A DNA stretch of 64,000 bases from the NCBI GenBank assembly GCA_024036415.1, contig JAMWET010003177.1, forward strand, positions 1,407,896-1,471,895, in the 5' to 3' direction. Position 1 is the first letter of the stretch; every line of letters starts with the position of its first letter. The notes beneath the pieces are model-generated. The model was not told the origin of the DNA. It saw only the letters and a program-made list of their open reading frames with translations, and searched no databases. This stretch comes from Prochilodus magdalenae (lineage: Eukaryota > Chordata > Actinopteri > Characiformes > Prochilodontidae). Of the stretch, positions 46,168 to 57,931 are shown in pieces. The translations under genes and the position numbers were made by a program.

Positions 46168-47220
46168 TTTAAAAAAGAACGGTTCTTCAAGTGCTCTTTA
46201 GTAAAGGCAGTGGTTATCAGAGGTGGACGAAGTACAGTTAAGTGAGTTAAGGTAGAGATAGAGATAGTATGGAGAGAGCAAGATGGCTCTAATGTCCCTT
46301 TATCATTTCTGGAACAAGACCCTTAATCAACTCATTTTAGGTGAAGAGACTCCAGTGTCCCTCGGTCCATCATTTATGACACTGATGTCTATTTAAATTA
46401 TCATGAGCACAAAACTCTGAAGGAGAACAGTTTCCATTAGCTAGAACCAAGCTCTATCCAACAGGTAAAAACAAGCTCAAAACCAAATTAACACTGTCCC
46501 CTGATTGGTGGGCTCGCTTCACGCTTCTTTGTGTTTTGTGAGAATTTGTTGTATATGGTTCTGCACAGCATCAAAAAGGGTTCTGCTATTAATATAATGT
46601 CATGCTTGTAATAAAAATAAGACACTACAGTGTAGTAGTCAAGGTGATGGCTTCTTGGTTGGTGTGGTTCAGCGGATAACACCACCACCTGCCAGGGAGC
46701 CACCACCTCATGTGGGAAACGGACGTTTGATTCCCGGTCTGGTTGAGTATGCTGGGCTACACCAATGAGAGTCCTTGGACAAGACTCCTAACACTACATT
46801 GGCCTACCTGTAATACAGCATACCTTGTAAGTCGCTCTGGATAAGAGCATCAGCCAAATCCCATAAATATAAACATCTAACAATAGAAGAAATCACTTTG
46901 GTGCTACATTAACGCATTTTCAAAAAAGTTTTATATACAGTCATATTCAACACATTATTCATCAGTCTGAAACATTGAGTGTTCAAGGTCCTATACAGAA
47001 ACACTATCTGTACTCAATGCCTCGCCAAGAAGCGTGTATAAATGCAAAAATGGTTCCTTTCATGGTTAAATGTTTTTATGATATATGTTTGTATATATGT
47101 ATAATATATGTATAAATGTATATAATTGGTTCTCTGAACAACCATTTTTGAACAGTTTCACTGTTCTTAAAAAGTTATAAAACAGTTTTTGGTTCTATAT
47201 AAAACTCATTTGCCAAGAAT
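46168..47220. repeat. Composite repeat block (MITE host with nested insertions)
   Basis: Pieces of the ggttcttcaag family (46176-46217, 46545-46600, about 47050-47210) flank a hAT-type start cagaggtggacgaagtac at 46219 and the SINE at 46650-46880. The simplest reading is one older element opened by later insertions, but boundaries other than the SINE's are soft. Confidence 0.4.
46650..46880 (+). mobile_element. tRNA-derived SINE
   Basis: A box TGGTTCAGCGG at 46665-46675 and a B-box-like CGTTTGATTCC at 46724-46734, spaced as in tRNA-type polymerase III promoters. The 3' body contains gtaagtcgctctggataaga and gcatcagccaaa, the conserved 3' domain of many fish SINEs. It ends in ataaatataaa-type sequence. 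Non-coding; mobilised in trans by a LINE. Confidence 0.85.
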
Positions 47221-48150
47221 ATGGTACATATTTCCTTTATATATTCCATATATCTAAAGGAAGCACATGATATTGTCCTTATTATATCAAAACTCAAAAT
47301 GCTTCATACAGCATGAACATCGTGAGGCGAATGAATCAACAGAAAGTGTTTCCAGCATTTTTCCTCTGAAGTAACCATGTTGGAGATGTTGACAGTGTTG
47401 ACAGAGCTGCGTAACCCTCACAAAGAAATCTGTCATAACTGTTGATAGGTGTGTTATTAGGCATGAACTGATATGAAACTGTCATGCAGTTTTATTATGA
47501 CCCTCATTGGCAAGCTGTGTGTCTCTCAAAATGCTGACGTGGTGCCAGTCACACATACACACCTACACTAACATACTTTCTCACAGCACATGACAGCATT
47601 TTAACATCAGGCCTATCTGGTGGAAATCACAGGGCAGTAATGGAAGAAAACAGCTGAGCTCAGTCTCTGACTTTTCCCCAGGCCCTGATTATATGTCTTT
47701 TTTGTGGATCTAGGTAGTTTCAGAGATATGAGTATGGATCTGGTATTTGCAGCTGTGGTGCATGACTCAAATCAATACTGATGGATCTGAGAGCTTTGTC
47801 ATCAGTGAAGATCATGAACAGCATGAACACAACACATGCCCAGCAACTGTCAGCGCAATGTTTATTTGCTCAGGAACTTAGCACCCATAGAGTTACACAG
47901 CAAAATCAGGCTCTCTCATTGGTAGTGGTAATGATGGTAGCTTTTAAATGTCCATGTTCCTTATACTCTGTATCATTGTATATGCCAAAATGTTTAGATG
48001 TCATCATAGAGTGCTGTGTAAAAATCAGAGGCTGTGTTTCATTGTTTTGTTTCCATGACAAAATACAAATTCATTTCTTACAGTGTTATTTAAAAACAAA
48101 AAACTGCACAAATGCTTCGGGTGCGATATGAAATTTATAGGTACTTTTCC
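47221..48150. other. Non-coding sequence, nothing recognised
   Basis: A 116-codon plus-strand frame (47781-48131) has no recognisable domain and ends inside the Tc1 relic boundary. Confidence 0.35.
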
Positions 48151-48154
48151 CACA

Positions 48155-48801
48155 GGGCAGTTGAGCACAGGGCCCACTACAGGACGTCGGGCCCTCAGGC
48201 CGCCCTCATGAGGCCTGTTTCTGATTGTTTGGTCAGACACATTCACAGCAGTAGGGCTCTGGCAGTGCTCATCTTGTTCCTCCTAGCAGAAAGGAGCAGA
48301 TACCGGTCCTGCTGAGGAGTTAAGGACCTTCTACAGCCTTGTCCAGCCCTCCTAGAGTAACTGCGTGTCTCCTGAAATCTCCACCGTACTCTTAAGACTG
48401 TGCTGGGAGACACAGCAAACCTTGTGGCAATGGCACATATTGATGTGCCATCTTTCAGTAGTTGGACTACCTGTGCAACCTCTGTAGGGTCCAGGTACCG
48501 CACCATGGTACTAGTAGTGACGCTGACCCAAGTCAACTGCAGAACTAGTGAAAAATCAGTGGGAAAAGATGAGGGGGGACAAAATGTCAATGACCTCGTC
48601 CTTTTAAACCTTTCCTGTTTTGGGGGGTGTCTCATTGTTGCTCCTCTACTGCACCTGTTGTTAATTTCATTAACACCAAAGCAGCTGAAACTGATTAATG
48701 GCCCTCCCTACTACTTAACTAACCAGATCAATATCCCTGAAGTTGAACTGAGTTGATGCTGTACTCTGATTAAAAAGTGTTCCCTTTATTTTTTTGAGCA
48801 G
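48155..48801 (-). pseudogene. Tc1-like transposase relic, N-terminal half (minus strand)
   Basis: The outer terminus is at 48801 (minus strand: ctgctcaaaaaaataaaggg, a well-known fish Tc1 end next to TA). The protein starts at ATG 48506: MVRYLDPTEVAQVVQLLKDG, then a helix-turn-helix region including CAIATRFAVSPSTVLRV, and RRSLTPQQDRY. After STARAL a deletion of several codons and a frameshift lead to VSDQTIRN.PHEGGLRARRP and VVGPVL near 48165, where similarity ends. The catalytic DDE part is absent, so it cannot be functional. A TA-rich microsatellite adjoins the terminus. Confidence 0.88.
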
Positions 48802-48828
48802 TATATGTATATGTATACATATATATAC

Positions 48829-48860
<32 letters not shown>

Positions 48861-48965
48861 GTATATGTATACATATATATACATATATATATATATACAC
48901 ATACATCAGGTCCAAGGTCTCACGGTCCATGTAATCTTAGGTACATATATATATATATATATATA
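48802..48965. repeat. TA/TATG-rich microsatellite region
   Basis: TA arrays with ATG/ATAC variants at 48802-48905 and again at 48943-48966, separated by about 40 bp of non-repeat sequence. Confidence 0.9.
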
Positions 48966-48966
48966 T

Positions 48967-49308
48967 TTAAAATGAACAAATGGACGGTCTCTCATTTTTA
49001 CACAGGACTACAAAATCTACAGAGAAGATGAAAACTAAATGTACATAATAATCTACACATATTCAAAAAGCACTGCATCCCAAAAAACCTCAGTCAGTCT
49101 CGGTCAGGTCCTGGGGAGCTCATATATAATTACTAGAAGGTAATTCTTGAGGAAATCTCACTGGTGACAAGCAAGGTTTGTATGCTATTCACACGGTTTC
49201 TCCCTCAGGGCCGCTGCTTCTGCCTGGAATTAGAAATTACTTCAAAAAGATGGCCTCCAGCAGGCTAATCACATCTCTGTCCAGCCTAGATGCTTCAGAA
49301 TTGGTGTT

Positions 49309-49342
<34 letters not shown>

Positions 49343-49552
49343 TGAATGTGTGTTCTGATGCAGGGCTTTGTTTAGTGTCTGAACATTGATCAGCTCCATT
49401 GTTGCAGTTGTGAGCGGAGGCCTGAGGTGAATAGCCTGCTGGGGAGGGCACTCTGGAGTTCCCCCAATGAAGATGTTCCCACAGATAGAGACATCACACT
49501 TATGTGTGCACACACACACACACACACTTATACACATAATGACAATGTATAG

Positions 49553-49557
<5 letters not shown>
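48967..49557. other. Non-coding sequence with small TG/CA patches
   Basis: TG patch at 49306-49332 and CA patch at 49508-49527. The intervening 49080-49300 and 49370-49490 are non-repetitive; no exon was recognised. Confidence 0.35.

Positions 49558-49622
<65 letters not shown>
49558..49622. repeat. (CA)n microsatellite
   Basis: About 64 bp of perfect AC, one of the longest CA arrays in the window. Confidence 0.97.
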
Positions 49623-49625
<3 letters not shown>

Positions 49626-50739
49626 AAAAGACAAAATAAATAAATACATATATCACAGAAATTAGTTTTTAATCTCCATGTAAAAATGTGCATGCATGTG
49701 CATGTGAGTGATGCTTCTCGTTCATGAAGTGGTAGAGCACACAGACACACATGGAGAGTGTTGACACTGAACATTCCTGTCCTGTTGCTGTGGAGATGGG
49801 GCAGTGTGTCTCTGGTGCCCCCTTGTGGTCAGGGTGGGAGTTCAAAAGGGTTTTACCTCAGCTAGCCTGAATCATCAGCTATTCAGAACCACAGCCAAAG
49901 CGCTTCTGCTTGAGGTTATGCTGTCTGGTGGCTTACGTCGGCACTTACAAACAACTACAAAGTTAGGAATAGGGTTTATGCAGAGGAGAGAGTGAGTCAT
50001 TTTGATGTGGGAAGCACTGAACTTAGTTCAGGGTTGAACTCAGCCAACTCATATTTCCACAAGTGAGTTTCACTTGTGCCTCTTTTGAAGGGCTTTCATA
50101 GTTTGGTTTGGGAGCTTAAGCATGTGTGTGTGTGAGAAGACGTTCACCTCATCACCTCACTCCCACAGCTTATCTTTCCCATGACTCCCTGCTCTGGTCG
50201 CTGTGGGTGACGGCCTGGCTCCTCCCTCTCCTTGCCGGGCCATTCTCCTGTCTGAATGGAGCCAGTTTACCTCTATCTCAGGGTCAGTGTGTGTGCATGT
50301 GTGTGTGTATGTGGGGAGAAAGACACTAAACGAGCACCCTGGCCTGGCTTGACAGGGACGCGCAATATCCCACTGGTGAATACAGTCACACACACCCACA
50401 CTCTTGCATAAACAATAGCAGTGGCGTATGCAGCGAGTCTGCCGACCCTGCTGAATTACAGTATGCCGGGAGGTAGGTTGTCATGGCAATGGCAGAAAAA
50501 AAGGATACCCGCAGCGCTTCCATAACATTGTGAAATTGTACTGTCATAGGTCATATCCATGACAATGACCTTGTCTTACCATCTATTTCATCCCTGTTAG
50601 CACTGCGAACGCTTTTACTCATCCAGTGCCAGCTGTTAAAATGGGAGAACAAACCTCTCTTTTCCAGAAACTAGCGGCCCTCATTACTGAACCCACTGCA
50701 TACAGAGAAATGCCTTCATACTGTGCAACACAGCACTAC
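49623..50739. other. Non-coding sequence, nothing recognised
   Basis: Short frames only; TG patches near 50290. Confidence 0.35.
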
Positions 50740-51310
50740 ATGACATCACATGCATACGGTGCAAAAGCCATATTTTGATAGTATTTTCAGTCACAGTGAA
50801 AGTTACCAATTGTTACCAATTCCCTACCAAGTTATTGTCAAAGTTTACCCAGCTAAAACTGACGTTCTGAGAATATGCAATATAATGTTCCATTAATGTT
50901 TTCAGCTGGATATGACATCCATAAAACATCTTCTGAATGTTGTGCTGAGCATGTTCTTCTTTTGTTGTCATGTTACATGACCTGTGACCCTGACAACATC
51001 CTTGAAACATCCCCTGAGCATTGCAGTTAAACCGTCTGTTTTAGTTAAAATGTCAGTTTTTAAATGTAACCTTTTAGGAACATTATATAAAATTATAAGC
51101 ATCTTTAAAATGTTATTTGAACATGATAAAATATGTTTTAGACTTTGTTACAACTTTAAGGAAACTTTAGCCAAAGTTCTGGACATGAAATCACATGAAA
51201 TGCATACAGTGCAAAAGCCAAAAAAATTTTTTTTAATCAAATTTCCAGTTACTGTGCAAGTTATTCATTGGCTGTTATCAATTCTCAACCAAGTTACTGT
51301 CAAATTTACA
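50740..51310 (+). repeat. Pair of diverged direct repeats (about 110 bp, 445 bp apart)
   Basis: 50740-50848 and 51182-51310 share gacatcacatg/gaaatcacatg, tgcatac-gtgcaaaagcca, ccaagtta-tgtcaaa and tttac. The sequence between has gttctgagaatatgc-type phrases seen in fish interspersed repeats. Could be a local duplication or two ends of one old element. Confidence 0.5.
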
Positions 51311-51971
51311 AGTGACTGATTTCAAAATCCTGTAGTTTAAAAATGATGAAGGGATTTCACTGCTGTTGGAACCAAACCACCACATTTTTGTTGTTTTCCA
51401 GTTTGTATGACAATTTAAAAATACTTTGCATTGTTTGTAGATTTTTAGTACATAATTAAAGGAATAAAATAAATGGCTCCAAAATACTTGGAAAGACGTC
51501 TGGTTACCTTGACATTAAAAGCTTTTTCCTTTTTCCTGTATATAATGGCATTATACTAATATGCTTTAGAATGTTTAGGCGAGGAAAAGGAGCATTAGAG
51601 CAACAGATATTAGGATAAATCAGTAATATATAATACAGTGGAAGAGCCCAGTAATATAGCTCATCTGGGTAATAATGAGATGAGTAAGAAGGAGAAAGAT
51701 GGCAGGTCTTAAAAATGGGATATTAAGTTCATTGCAGTACATTCACTTAAGTTCACTGCAGTTGAAAGGCATTGGCTTACGTTACATTATGCCATTATTC
51801 TATACCAAAGTAGGTCACTACTGTTGGCTTGTATGTAGATGTCTCTCCTGCCAGTATCAGTATTGCAGGGGCTGGTGTCTTGATTCTTGATGACGATTAA
51901 CAAATTAGATTTTGTGCAGTCCTACTTAGAATCCAGTGACCAAATTAGATTTTAGGAGAAAGAAGTTACTA

Positions 51972-51977
<6 letters not shown>
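51311..51977. other. AT-rich non-coding sequence
   Basis: Nothing recognised. Confidence 0.35.
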
Positions 51978-52010
<33 letters not shown>

Positions 52011-52022
52011 GAGAGAGAGAGA
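51978..52022. repeat. (GA)n microsatellite
   Basis: About 44 bp of GA with one interruption. Confidence 0.95.
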
Positions 52023-53171
52023 TCGATAAAGAGAGAATAGAATAGAATAGGATTCCTGCAGGGATAAAAAGGCAAGGGAAACGTCTCTCTCAGCACGGAT
52101 AAATATTTGGGGTAATCCCGGTTTTCTCATGCAAAGTGGGTGGAAGCTCTGAGCCCTTAGCCCTCCTCACACACACACATGCACACACACCACACACTCC
52201 GCAACAAACTTAATCAAACATGGAAGATATGTGCTAGACACTTTCTCATCCTCTTTCTCTTTCTCTCTTTCTCTCTCTATCTCTCAGACAAACATACATC
52301 ACAGATAATGCAAGACACTCATCTGTGAAATGAACTCATGAAGATGTTGCCTGTCCTCCATAACACACGCACACACACAATTGATGCTAAGGCATGCTAA
52401 TCTGTGGGCTTAAGAGCACTGCGGCTTTCAGAAGTGGTGGAAAGTTCACACACAACAGTTGCATTTGAGTGCGGATTTAGTTGATGATTTCATAAGGAAT
52501 GCTTGAGTGAACAGCTATAGCCCTCCCTCTGTCCTCTCCCTCTCTCCTTCTCTCCTCCAGTTCTCTTCCCTCTCTCTCCTCCTTTCTCCTCCTTCCTAGT
52601 CATTTACTGTGCTGGGGGTGTTTGTGTACTGATAAAAGAAAAAAAAACACCCTCTTCCCATTTAGCACCCAGGCACAATAGACTGCCCCACCTCTGCGCA
52701 CACACACACACACCCTTCCTTCATCACACTCCTCTCACTCCCTCACAGCCCTGCGATACTATTCTCAGGATACAAATCTACATTGTGTGCCGGTGTGAAT
52801 AGGCTTTGTATCAGTCACTGATGCTTTATGCCACTTGCATCTTCATTGAGCTCGTGAAGCTCAGGGCATAGACAGCCATTCACATATCTGCGCTGACTTT
52901 CGCTCATTTTCCCATATCAGGCAATTTTCCTGTATTCCATGTTTCTCTCTCCAGGTCAGCATTTAATGGTTGTGTGGGTTACATACCAAAAACATTTTTA
53001 TGTACCTGATTCTCAACGCTCTCTTTATCCCTTTTATCCCTTAGTACAGGTGTGTCCACTCTTCTGCTGTGATCACATGAAAAAAAAACATAATTATGCA
53101 CCTTATAGAGGTTAACCGTCCAAAACTGGTGAAAATTGATGATTATCAGAGGACAGTATTAGCAGCGTACA
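52023..53171. other. Non-coding sequence with CT and CA patches
   Basis: CT-rich at 52250-52285 and 52520-52600; CA at 52697-52712. No gene recognised. Confidence 0.35.
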
Positions 53172-53701
53172 TACACTCATCATCAAAAGAGTAGTTGCAC
53201 CCAACGGAATCAACCAACAGGATTGAAACTTGGTGGGTAGGTTTTTCTGGCTAACTGGTTTACTGGCTTAAGTTTCATGCTTTATGTGACGTAAGCAAGG
53301 ACGGGCTTCATTACAATATCAGACTGACACACCAGCCATGATGCAGACATTCAGTGACCAGTGATTCCCTCCATGAGTCACCACACCATTGGTAGATGTC
53401 TGCGGGATGCAGGGCTAACATGCATGTAAACCTTCAACCATCACCTCAACCTCGTCAAATACTTCGATGGTGCCATGCCAGACTGTGGAGGAGTGACTCA
53501 TGGCAGCAGATCATCTTCAGGGACCCACTTTTGTCCCAACACCATACTAAGAGACACTACTTCTGTATGTGTAGCTAAATAAGTATTGCCCACATCAGTC
53601 TAAACTGATCATCCTTTATTTCTCCTGGTAAACTTTATCTTAGCTGCGTTGCAATCGGACACCTCATTTTGCGTGCAATTATTTTTCTGATGATGAGTGT
53701 A
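53172..53701 (+). mobile_element. Internally deleted Tc1-like element, family T (copy 4, 530 bp, both ends)
   Basis: Left terminus tacactcatcatcaaaa (53172) and right terminus ttctgatgatgagtgta (ending 53701) are inverted copies flanked by TA. Inside, QQIIFRDP (near 53505) corresponds to the VIFSDES catalytic block but with S to R and E to P changes. The block tatgtgacgtaagcaagg matches the other three copies. At 530 bp it is about a third of a full Tc1 element. Dead. Confidence 0.82.
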
Positions 53702-53744
53702 GTTTATTTAAGGTTAAGAAAGAAAGGACGATGCTCTGGACTCT

Positions 53745-53900
53745 GAGTTTTTGTTGTATAATACTGGGTTCATCCGGAATTCAACAATGAGATGTTTGGC
53801 GTCCATGGCTCCCCCAAAATATCAACATCCGCTCTAATCCAGTGCTGTGGTTGACGGCAGATGCTGGGAAAATTGAACTCTTGATGGAGTGTTCCACTTA
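53745..53900 (+). repeat. Interspersed repeat, family G (copy 2)
   Basis: Shares tgtataatactg, ggaattcaacaatgaga, tatggctccc-like and gtgctgtggtt blocks with 43160-43290. It lies close to the right end of the family T copy at 53701. Confidence 0.55.
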
Positions 53901-54004
53901 CTGCTGTGGTCAGCAGAACGTTGCCACTTGCGGTGGAAGAATTTTTTTGTTGCTGCTCTATTCAAAACAAATGAATTTGCCATCAGAGAACAGAGCGGCA
54001 TTCG

Positions 54005-54200
54005 CGAGAGGCCAGTGTGGCTGCTGGTTTTTATTTCTAACAGAGCAGGAGCACACGTAACCAGTTGTTTGCTTGAGACCAATTGATTAAGCAAGTGGAT
54101 TCAGGTGTGCTCCTACTCAGGTGTGCTCGGAAAGAAAACCTGCAGCCAAAACAGCCCTTTGTGCCAATGGACCACCCTGCCCGGGAGTGGTCACTCATGC
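54005..54200. repeat. hAT-like palindromic MITE
   Basis: Left arm ggctgctggttttta and inverted right arm aaaacctgcagcc, with gagcacac and ggtgtgctc pairs inside. A typical short palindromic fish repeat. Non-coding. Confidence 0.65.
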
Positions 54201-54641
54201 AGGTTGATATATGTAATTGGTTCTCTTGTGTTGTGGATCATTTAAAAGCAGTCCTGGCCTGAAACTCTCCTTATTACTATAGAGCGAATGGGCGGGGCTT
54301 AATGCTGTAGGCTGAGTGGATATCCATAAATATGCAAAATTTTTGTGACATCACAAAAACTACAAAAACATGGACTTGTATGGAGTGGGGATCAGTACAT
54401 TTAGAAACCCTAAGAAACCCTAACCATGTACACACACATACCACCTCAAACTTTAATTCAAAAGAAAATGTGATTTTCCATGTTATGGGCCTATTACAGT
54501 CAATGGGTTTTAATAGATTTTATTTGTACCATATAGTGTGTTCAGGTCTTCTGTCAGAGCTAACAGTCTGTCTGTTCTCTTTGTCTGAGCTGAACTGCTG
54601 CCCGTCCCGTGTGGCCTGATGCTGTTGCTACATCTGCTCTG

Positions 54642-54760
54642 TCTGGGAGCCACTGGGAGCCACTGGGAGCCTTTTACCACCACAGAGCTCCTGGCTGTCC
54701 TGCACTGTGGAAGCTTGGCCTGCGCCTGCGCCTGCGCCTGCGCCTGCGCCTGCGCCTGCT
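54642..54760. repeat. Two short tandem repeats: 10-mer x3 and (GCCTGC)n
   Basis: CACTGGGAGC is repeated about 2.7 times at 54645-54671. At 54718-54760 the hexamer GCCTGC is repeated about seven times. The hexamer is GC-rich and gives Arg-Leu or Gln-Ala runs in translation, which are artefacts. Confidence 0.9.
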
Positions 54761-54799
54761 GACCCATCTTATGAACCACCAACATAATTATTGACTAAT

Positions 54800-55037
54800 C
54801 AGACATTACACTCTGCCCTCTTGTATCTGGTGTTGACCCGAGGAGGATGGGTTCCCCCTTTGAGTCTTGATTCCTCTTGAGGTTTCTTCCTTCCTAACTA
54901 AGGGAGTTTTTCCTTGCCACTGTCGCCCTCGGCTTGCTCATTGGGGGCTCGAACACCTGATTCTTTGTAAAGCTGCTTTGTGACAACATCAGTTGTAAAA
55001 AGCGCTATAAAAATAAATGTTGATTGATTGATTGATT
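54800..55037 (+). mobile_element. LINE-like 3' end with TTGA tail (copy 2)
   Basis: Shares ggagtttttccttgccactg, ggcttgctcatt, agctgctttgtgacaacat and agcgctataaaaataaatg with 31565-32005, ending in TTGATTGATTGATT. Confidence 0.75.
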
Positions 55038-55061
55038 AATTTGTATTATTCTTCCCCTGTA

Positions 55062-55113
55062 AAGCAGTTTGAGCTGCTTTGTATGAAAAGTACTATACAA
55101 ATTAACATTATCA

Positions 55114-55155
<42 letters not shown>
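55062..55155 (+). mobile_element. LINE-like 3' tail with (TTA)n
   Basis: The stretch gtttgagctgctttgtatga followed by aaagtactatacaaatta leads into a TTA array (55116-55155). It looks like another LINE-type 3' end whose tail expanded into the microsatellite. Confidence 0.45.
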
Positions 55156-55156
<1 letters not shown>

Positions 55157-55755
55157 TTACATATTATTGTTATATTACAATGAATATTGCTTGTAGTACT
55201 CTGCTACTGGTCTGGCCATGATTGTTAATATTCCTGTGTATGTATGTGTGGCTGTGCAGAAACTGTGTAGGAGTCTGAGCTCATCCTGTTTTAATCCCCC
55301 AGCGTGGCGGCTGAAGAGATAAGTGAGTGAGTCCTTGGAAAGTGAAAAGTGAAATTTCTCTCTCTCTTTATTTCACTCCCCCTAAAACCCACCCATACGA
55401 TAATTGTTTATTTTTGGATGATGCCTGTCTATTTGTTATGTGTGTTTATTTGTATGTATATTGTTAATCGGTTTTTCCTCTGTACAAACGTCTAATGCAC
55501 CACTGTGTTCACGCTCAAATTCATACAGGGAATTGCCTTCATTAGTATTCTGTAAAACTCTTTGAACATTATCAGTGCAGCACAACTCTCTCTCTCTTTC
55601 TCTCTCTGTATGTGTGCTGGTACTTGTATTGCTATACTTGTAAAGTACTGATGCTGGGCAGTCCTTTTTGCTGGTTGCCCTAACTGTACCCCCATTTATT
55701 GCATAGTAGTAATATTTCATTTCTCTGAAATAGCACACAAATATTTACGTTAGAC
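55156..55755. other. Non-coding sequence, nothing recognised
   Basis: CT patch at 55589-55608. Short frames only. Confidence 0.35.
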
Positions 55756-55965
55756 TATGTTCAAACTGTAGGACAGTGGACAATACATGTAAATGGAGAT
55801 CTACCTTCCTATTTCAAACCATATCTGATATATCCCATTCAGCTATCTGGAGGCATTAATTAGATGAAACAGGTGGAGTAAATTAGGACCAGGGCTATGT
55901 GGAAGTCTGTAGGAATTGACCGTAGATCTCCAGGAGTAGGAGGCAGGCACTGCTTCAGGATTGAG
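55756..55965. repeat. Decayed hAT-like MITE
   Basis: ggagatctaccttcctattt on the left and gtagatctccaggagtagga on the right are inverted copies; related to 5122-5286. Confidence 0.5.
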
Positions 55966-57004
55966 GTCACTTTGCGTCAGTTTAATTGCAGTGGAAGAAA
56001 AGGCCTATAGACCCTATAAGGACAGCAATACATAGGCAGTAATACAAGCCTGCTTATGTGTGTGTGTCGGCTCCAATAGACGTTATTATTGAATGTGTTA
56101 ATTGGCAGTTGTTCTCCTTGTAAATGGAATTACATAATGAATATAAACTGTTCTCAGGTCATTAGGAGCTAATCGCTAATCCTCAGAATAGAGTCAAATT
56201 CAGTCTCCTTATCACAGAGCCAGCTACTGTCCTGAGCTGAGCTCCTTCTGCAGACACTGAAATAAACGATGTGGATAATAGGCTTCAGTTGTGACAGTCT
56301 ATATTGTACCCAAATGTGCATTTTCCCAATGGCTCTAGAGGTTCTGGCAGCTACAGCACATCCAAAGAATCTCTGGATCATATGGGTAAGTCAAATCTGC
56401 AATGTTTAATGGTCTGCAATGCTCTTCCGTGACTATCACCCTTGCCCTTTGAACTAATCATTTGATTAGCTCCTGTGGTGTGTATCTACCTAAAATTTCC
56501 AAAGTCTGTCTAAAAAAAAAGGAAAAGAAAATACCCTCATGAATGGGAATTCCTACTCTGATAAGGCGACAAGGTGTCCTGAACTCTGAATTCAGCTTAT
56601 GAAGTACTTTCAACATTAATGAGCTGCACAACTGCTCATCCTGTGCGAGCTGAAATGGTGGCTTGATTTGCCTTGGCTAGCTGTCCTGCTTGCCTGTATT
56701 CTAGTTTAACTACCACAGAGTTTCCTCCAGTCCAGTGCTATGTGGAAAGCTGTAGACTTCTTAAAGTAGTTATTTACCTTCATGGTTTTTCATTGTGATA
56801 TGCTCTTAACAGTTTCTACTAGTAACAGTGACTGATTTTCAGCTGGTTTTTAGATCGGTTTCTCAGTGTTACTCTGATTGGACTCTACTATACAATACTA
56901 ATCAAAATACTTCTGTCCAATTACAGACAGATCTCTTCATTGTCTTTAATATCTTAAATAACTGAAAGATCTTTGCTTTTTCATATTGTTTTTGTGTTTT
57001 GCCT
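55966..57004. other. Non-coding sequence, possible conserved patch 56090-56350
   Basis: Not repetitive. 56095-56185 has several homeodomain-like cores (taattgg, taatga, cattagg, ctaatcgctaatcc). Nothing else recognised. Confidence 0.3.
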
Positions 57005-57165
57005 AGCTACCCGGCGTCGAGCCAGAATAGGATGAGCCACCCGTTTGAGTCTTGGTTCTCCTCATTTTTTCTTTCCTCTTGCTCTTAAGGAGATTTGCCC
57101 GCCACTTTTCCCTTTGGCTTGCTTATTAGGGGCATGGACCTGGATTTTCTGGTGACAGACTTTGT
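57005..57165 (+). mobile_element. LINE-like 3' end fragment (copy 3)
   Basis: Contains tttgagtcttggttctcctc, aaggagatttgcccgccact and tttggcttgcttattagggg, aligning with 54840-54955. The tail itself is missing. Confidence 0.55.
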
Positions 57166-57364
57166 GTTGATGTCAAGATCACAAGTGAGTATCGTAACAT
57201 TAACATAGCATAGATAACATTAGTCACTAGCACGCTAACAATCGTTAGCATGGCTAGCTAAATGGTCTGATAGTGTAGCTTATCACTCAGGGTCATTTTA
57301 TTGTTCTGCCCGTGTCTATTTTGACATGCTCCGTCTGCGTGATAATCATGACATCTCACTGCAA

Positions 57365-57560
57365 ACCAGCCAATCAGAGCAGAGCTCATCAATTGATGCA
57401 TGATGCTAAAAAGGACGAAGCAGCCTATTTCATTCTAGAGCCAATCCATAAGGGGTAACTGTGTGTGGTAAACCATGTCTGGGACGTTTGTTACCCTGAA
57501 GTCACATATCTTCTTTTGTAGACATCAGAGCACAATTTAAAATGCTGAATAAATGCATTT
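57365..57560 (+). repeat. Interspersed repeat, family B (copy 2)
   Basis: Shares catttcattctagagcca, ctga-gtcacatatctt and agacatcagag with 30720-30900. Non-coding. Confidence 0.5.
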
Positions 57561-57931
57561 TATGACACCTGAAATCTGGTTCACGCAAATGTGGTCTGTG
57601 CATTAGCTTCTGCTCTAGATATTTCAGCTGTAAAATATTCTTGCTTTCATCTCCTCTCTCAGTTCTATGAATGTATTACCGGCTTCCTGACTGGAAGTAC
57701 ACAAAACAGTATTTCAGTGTATTGTTTGCTCCATGCTCACAAACGCGCTCATCACCCACGTTCCTCTGATGTCAGAGGTGTATCTGAATGTGGTAGGGAA
57801 ACGCTCGTTAAAGTCTGTATCAGGTTTTTTCTCTTTTTTGTTACAGGCTGTATAGCAGAAAGAGATATGAGAGCCATTAATATTCTATCACCTCTGACTA
57901 AAAACCCTGCATGTCAACTGCCTGTTTATAC

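Noticed and set aside
46650..46740. Functional tRNA gene
   Set aside because: A and B boxes are present but the cloverleaf is not formed and the 3' body is that of a SINE.
49295..49774. 159-codon minus-strand frame
   Set aside because: Mostly Val-Cys and Thr-His runs produced by CA/TG repeats.
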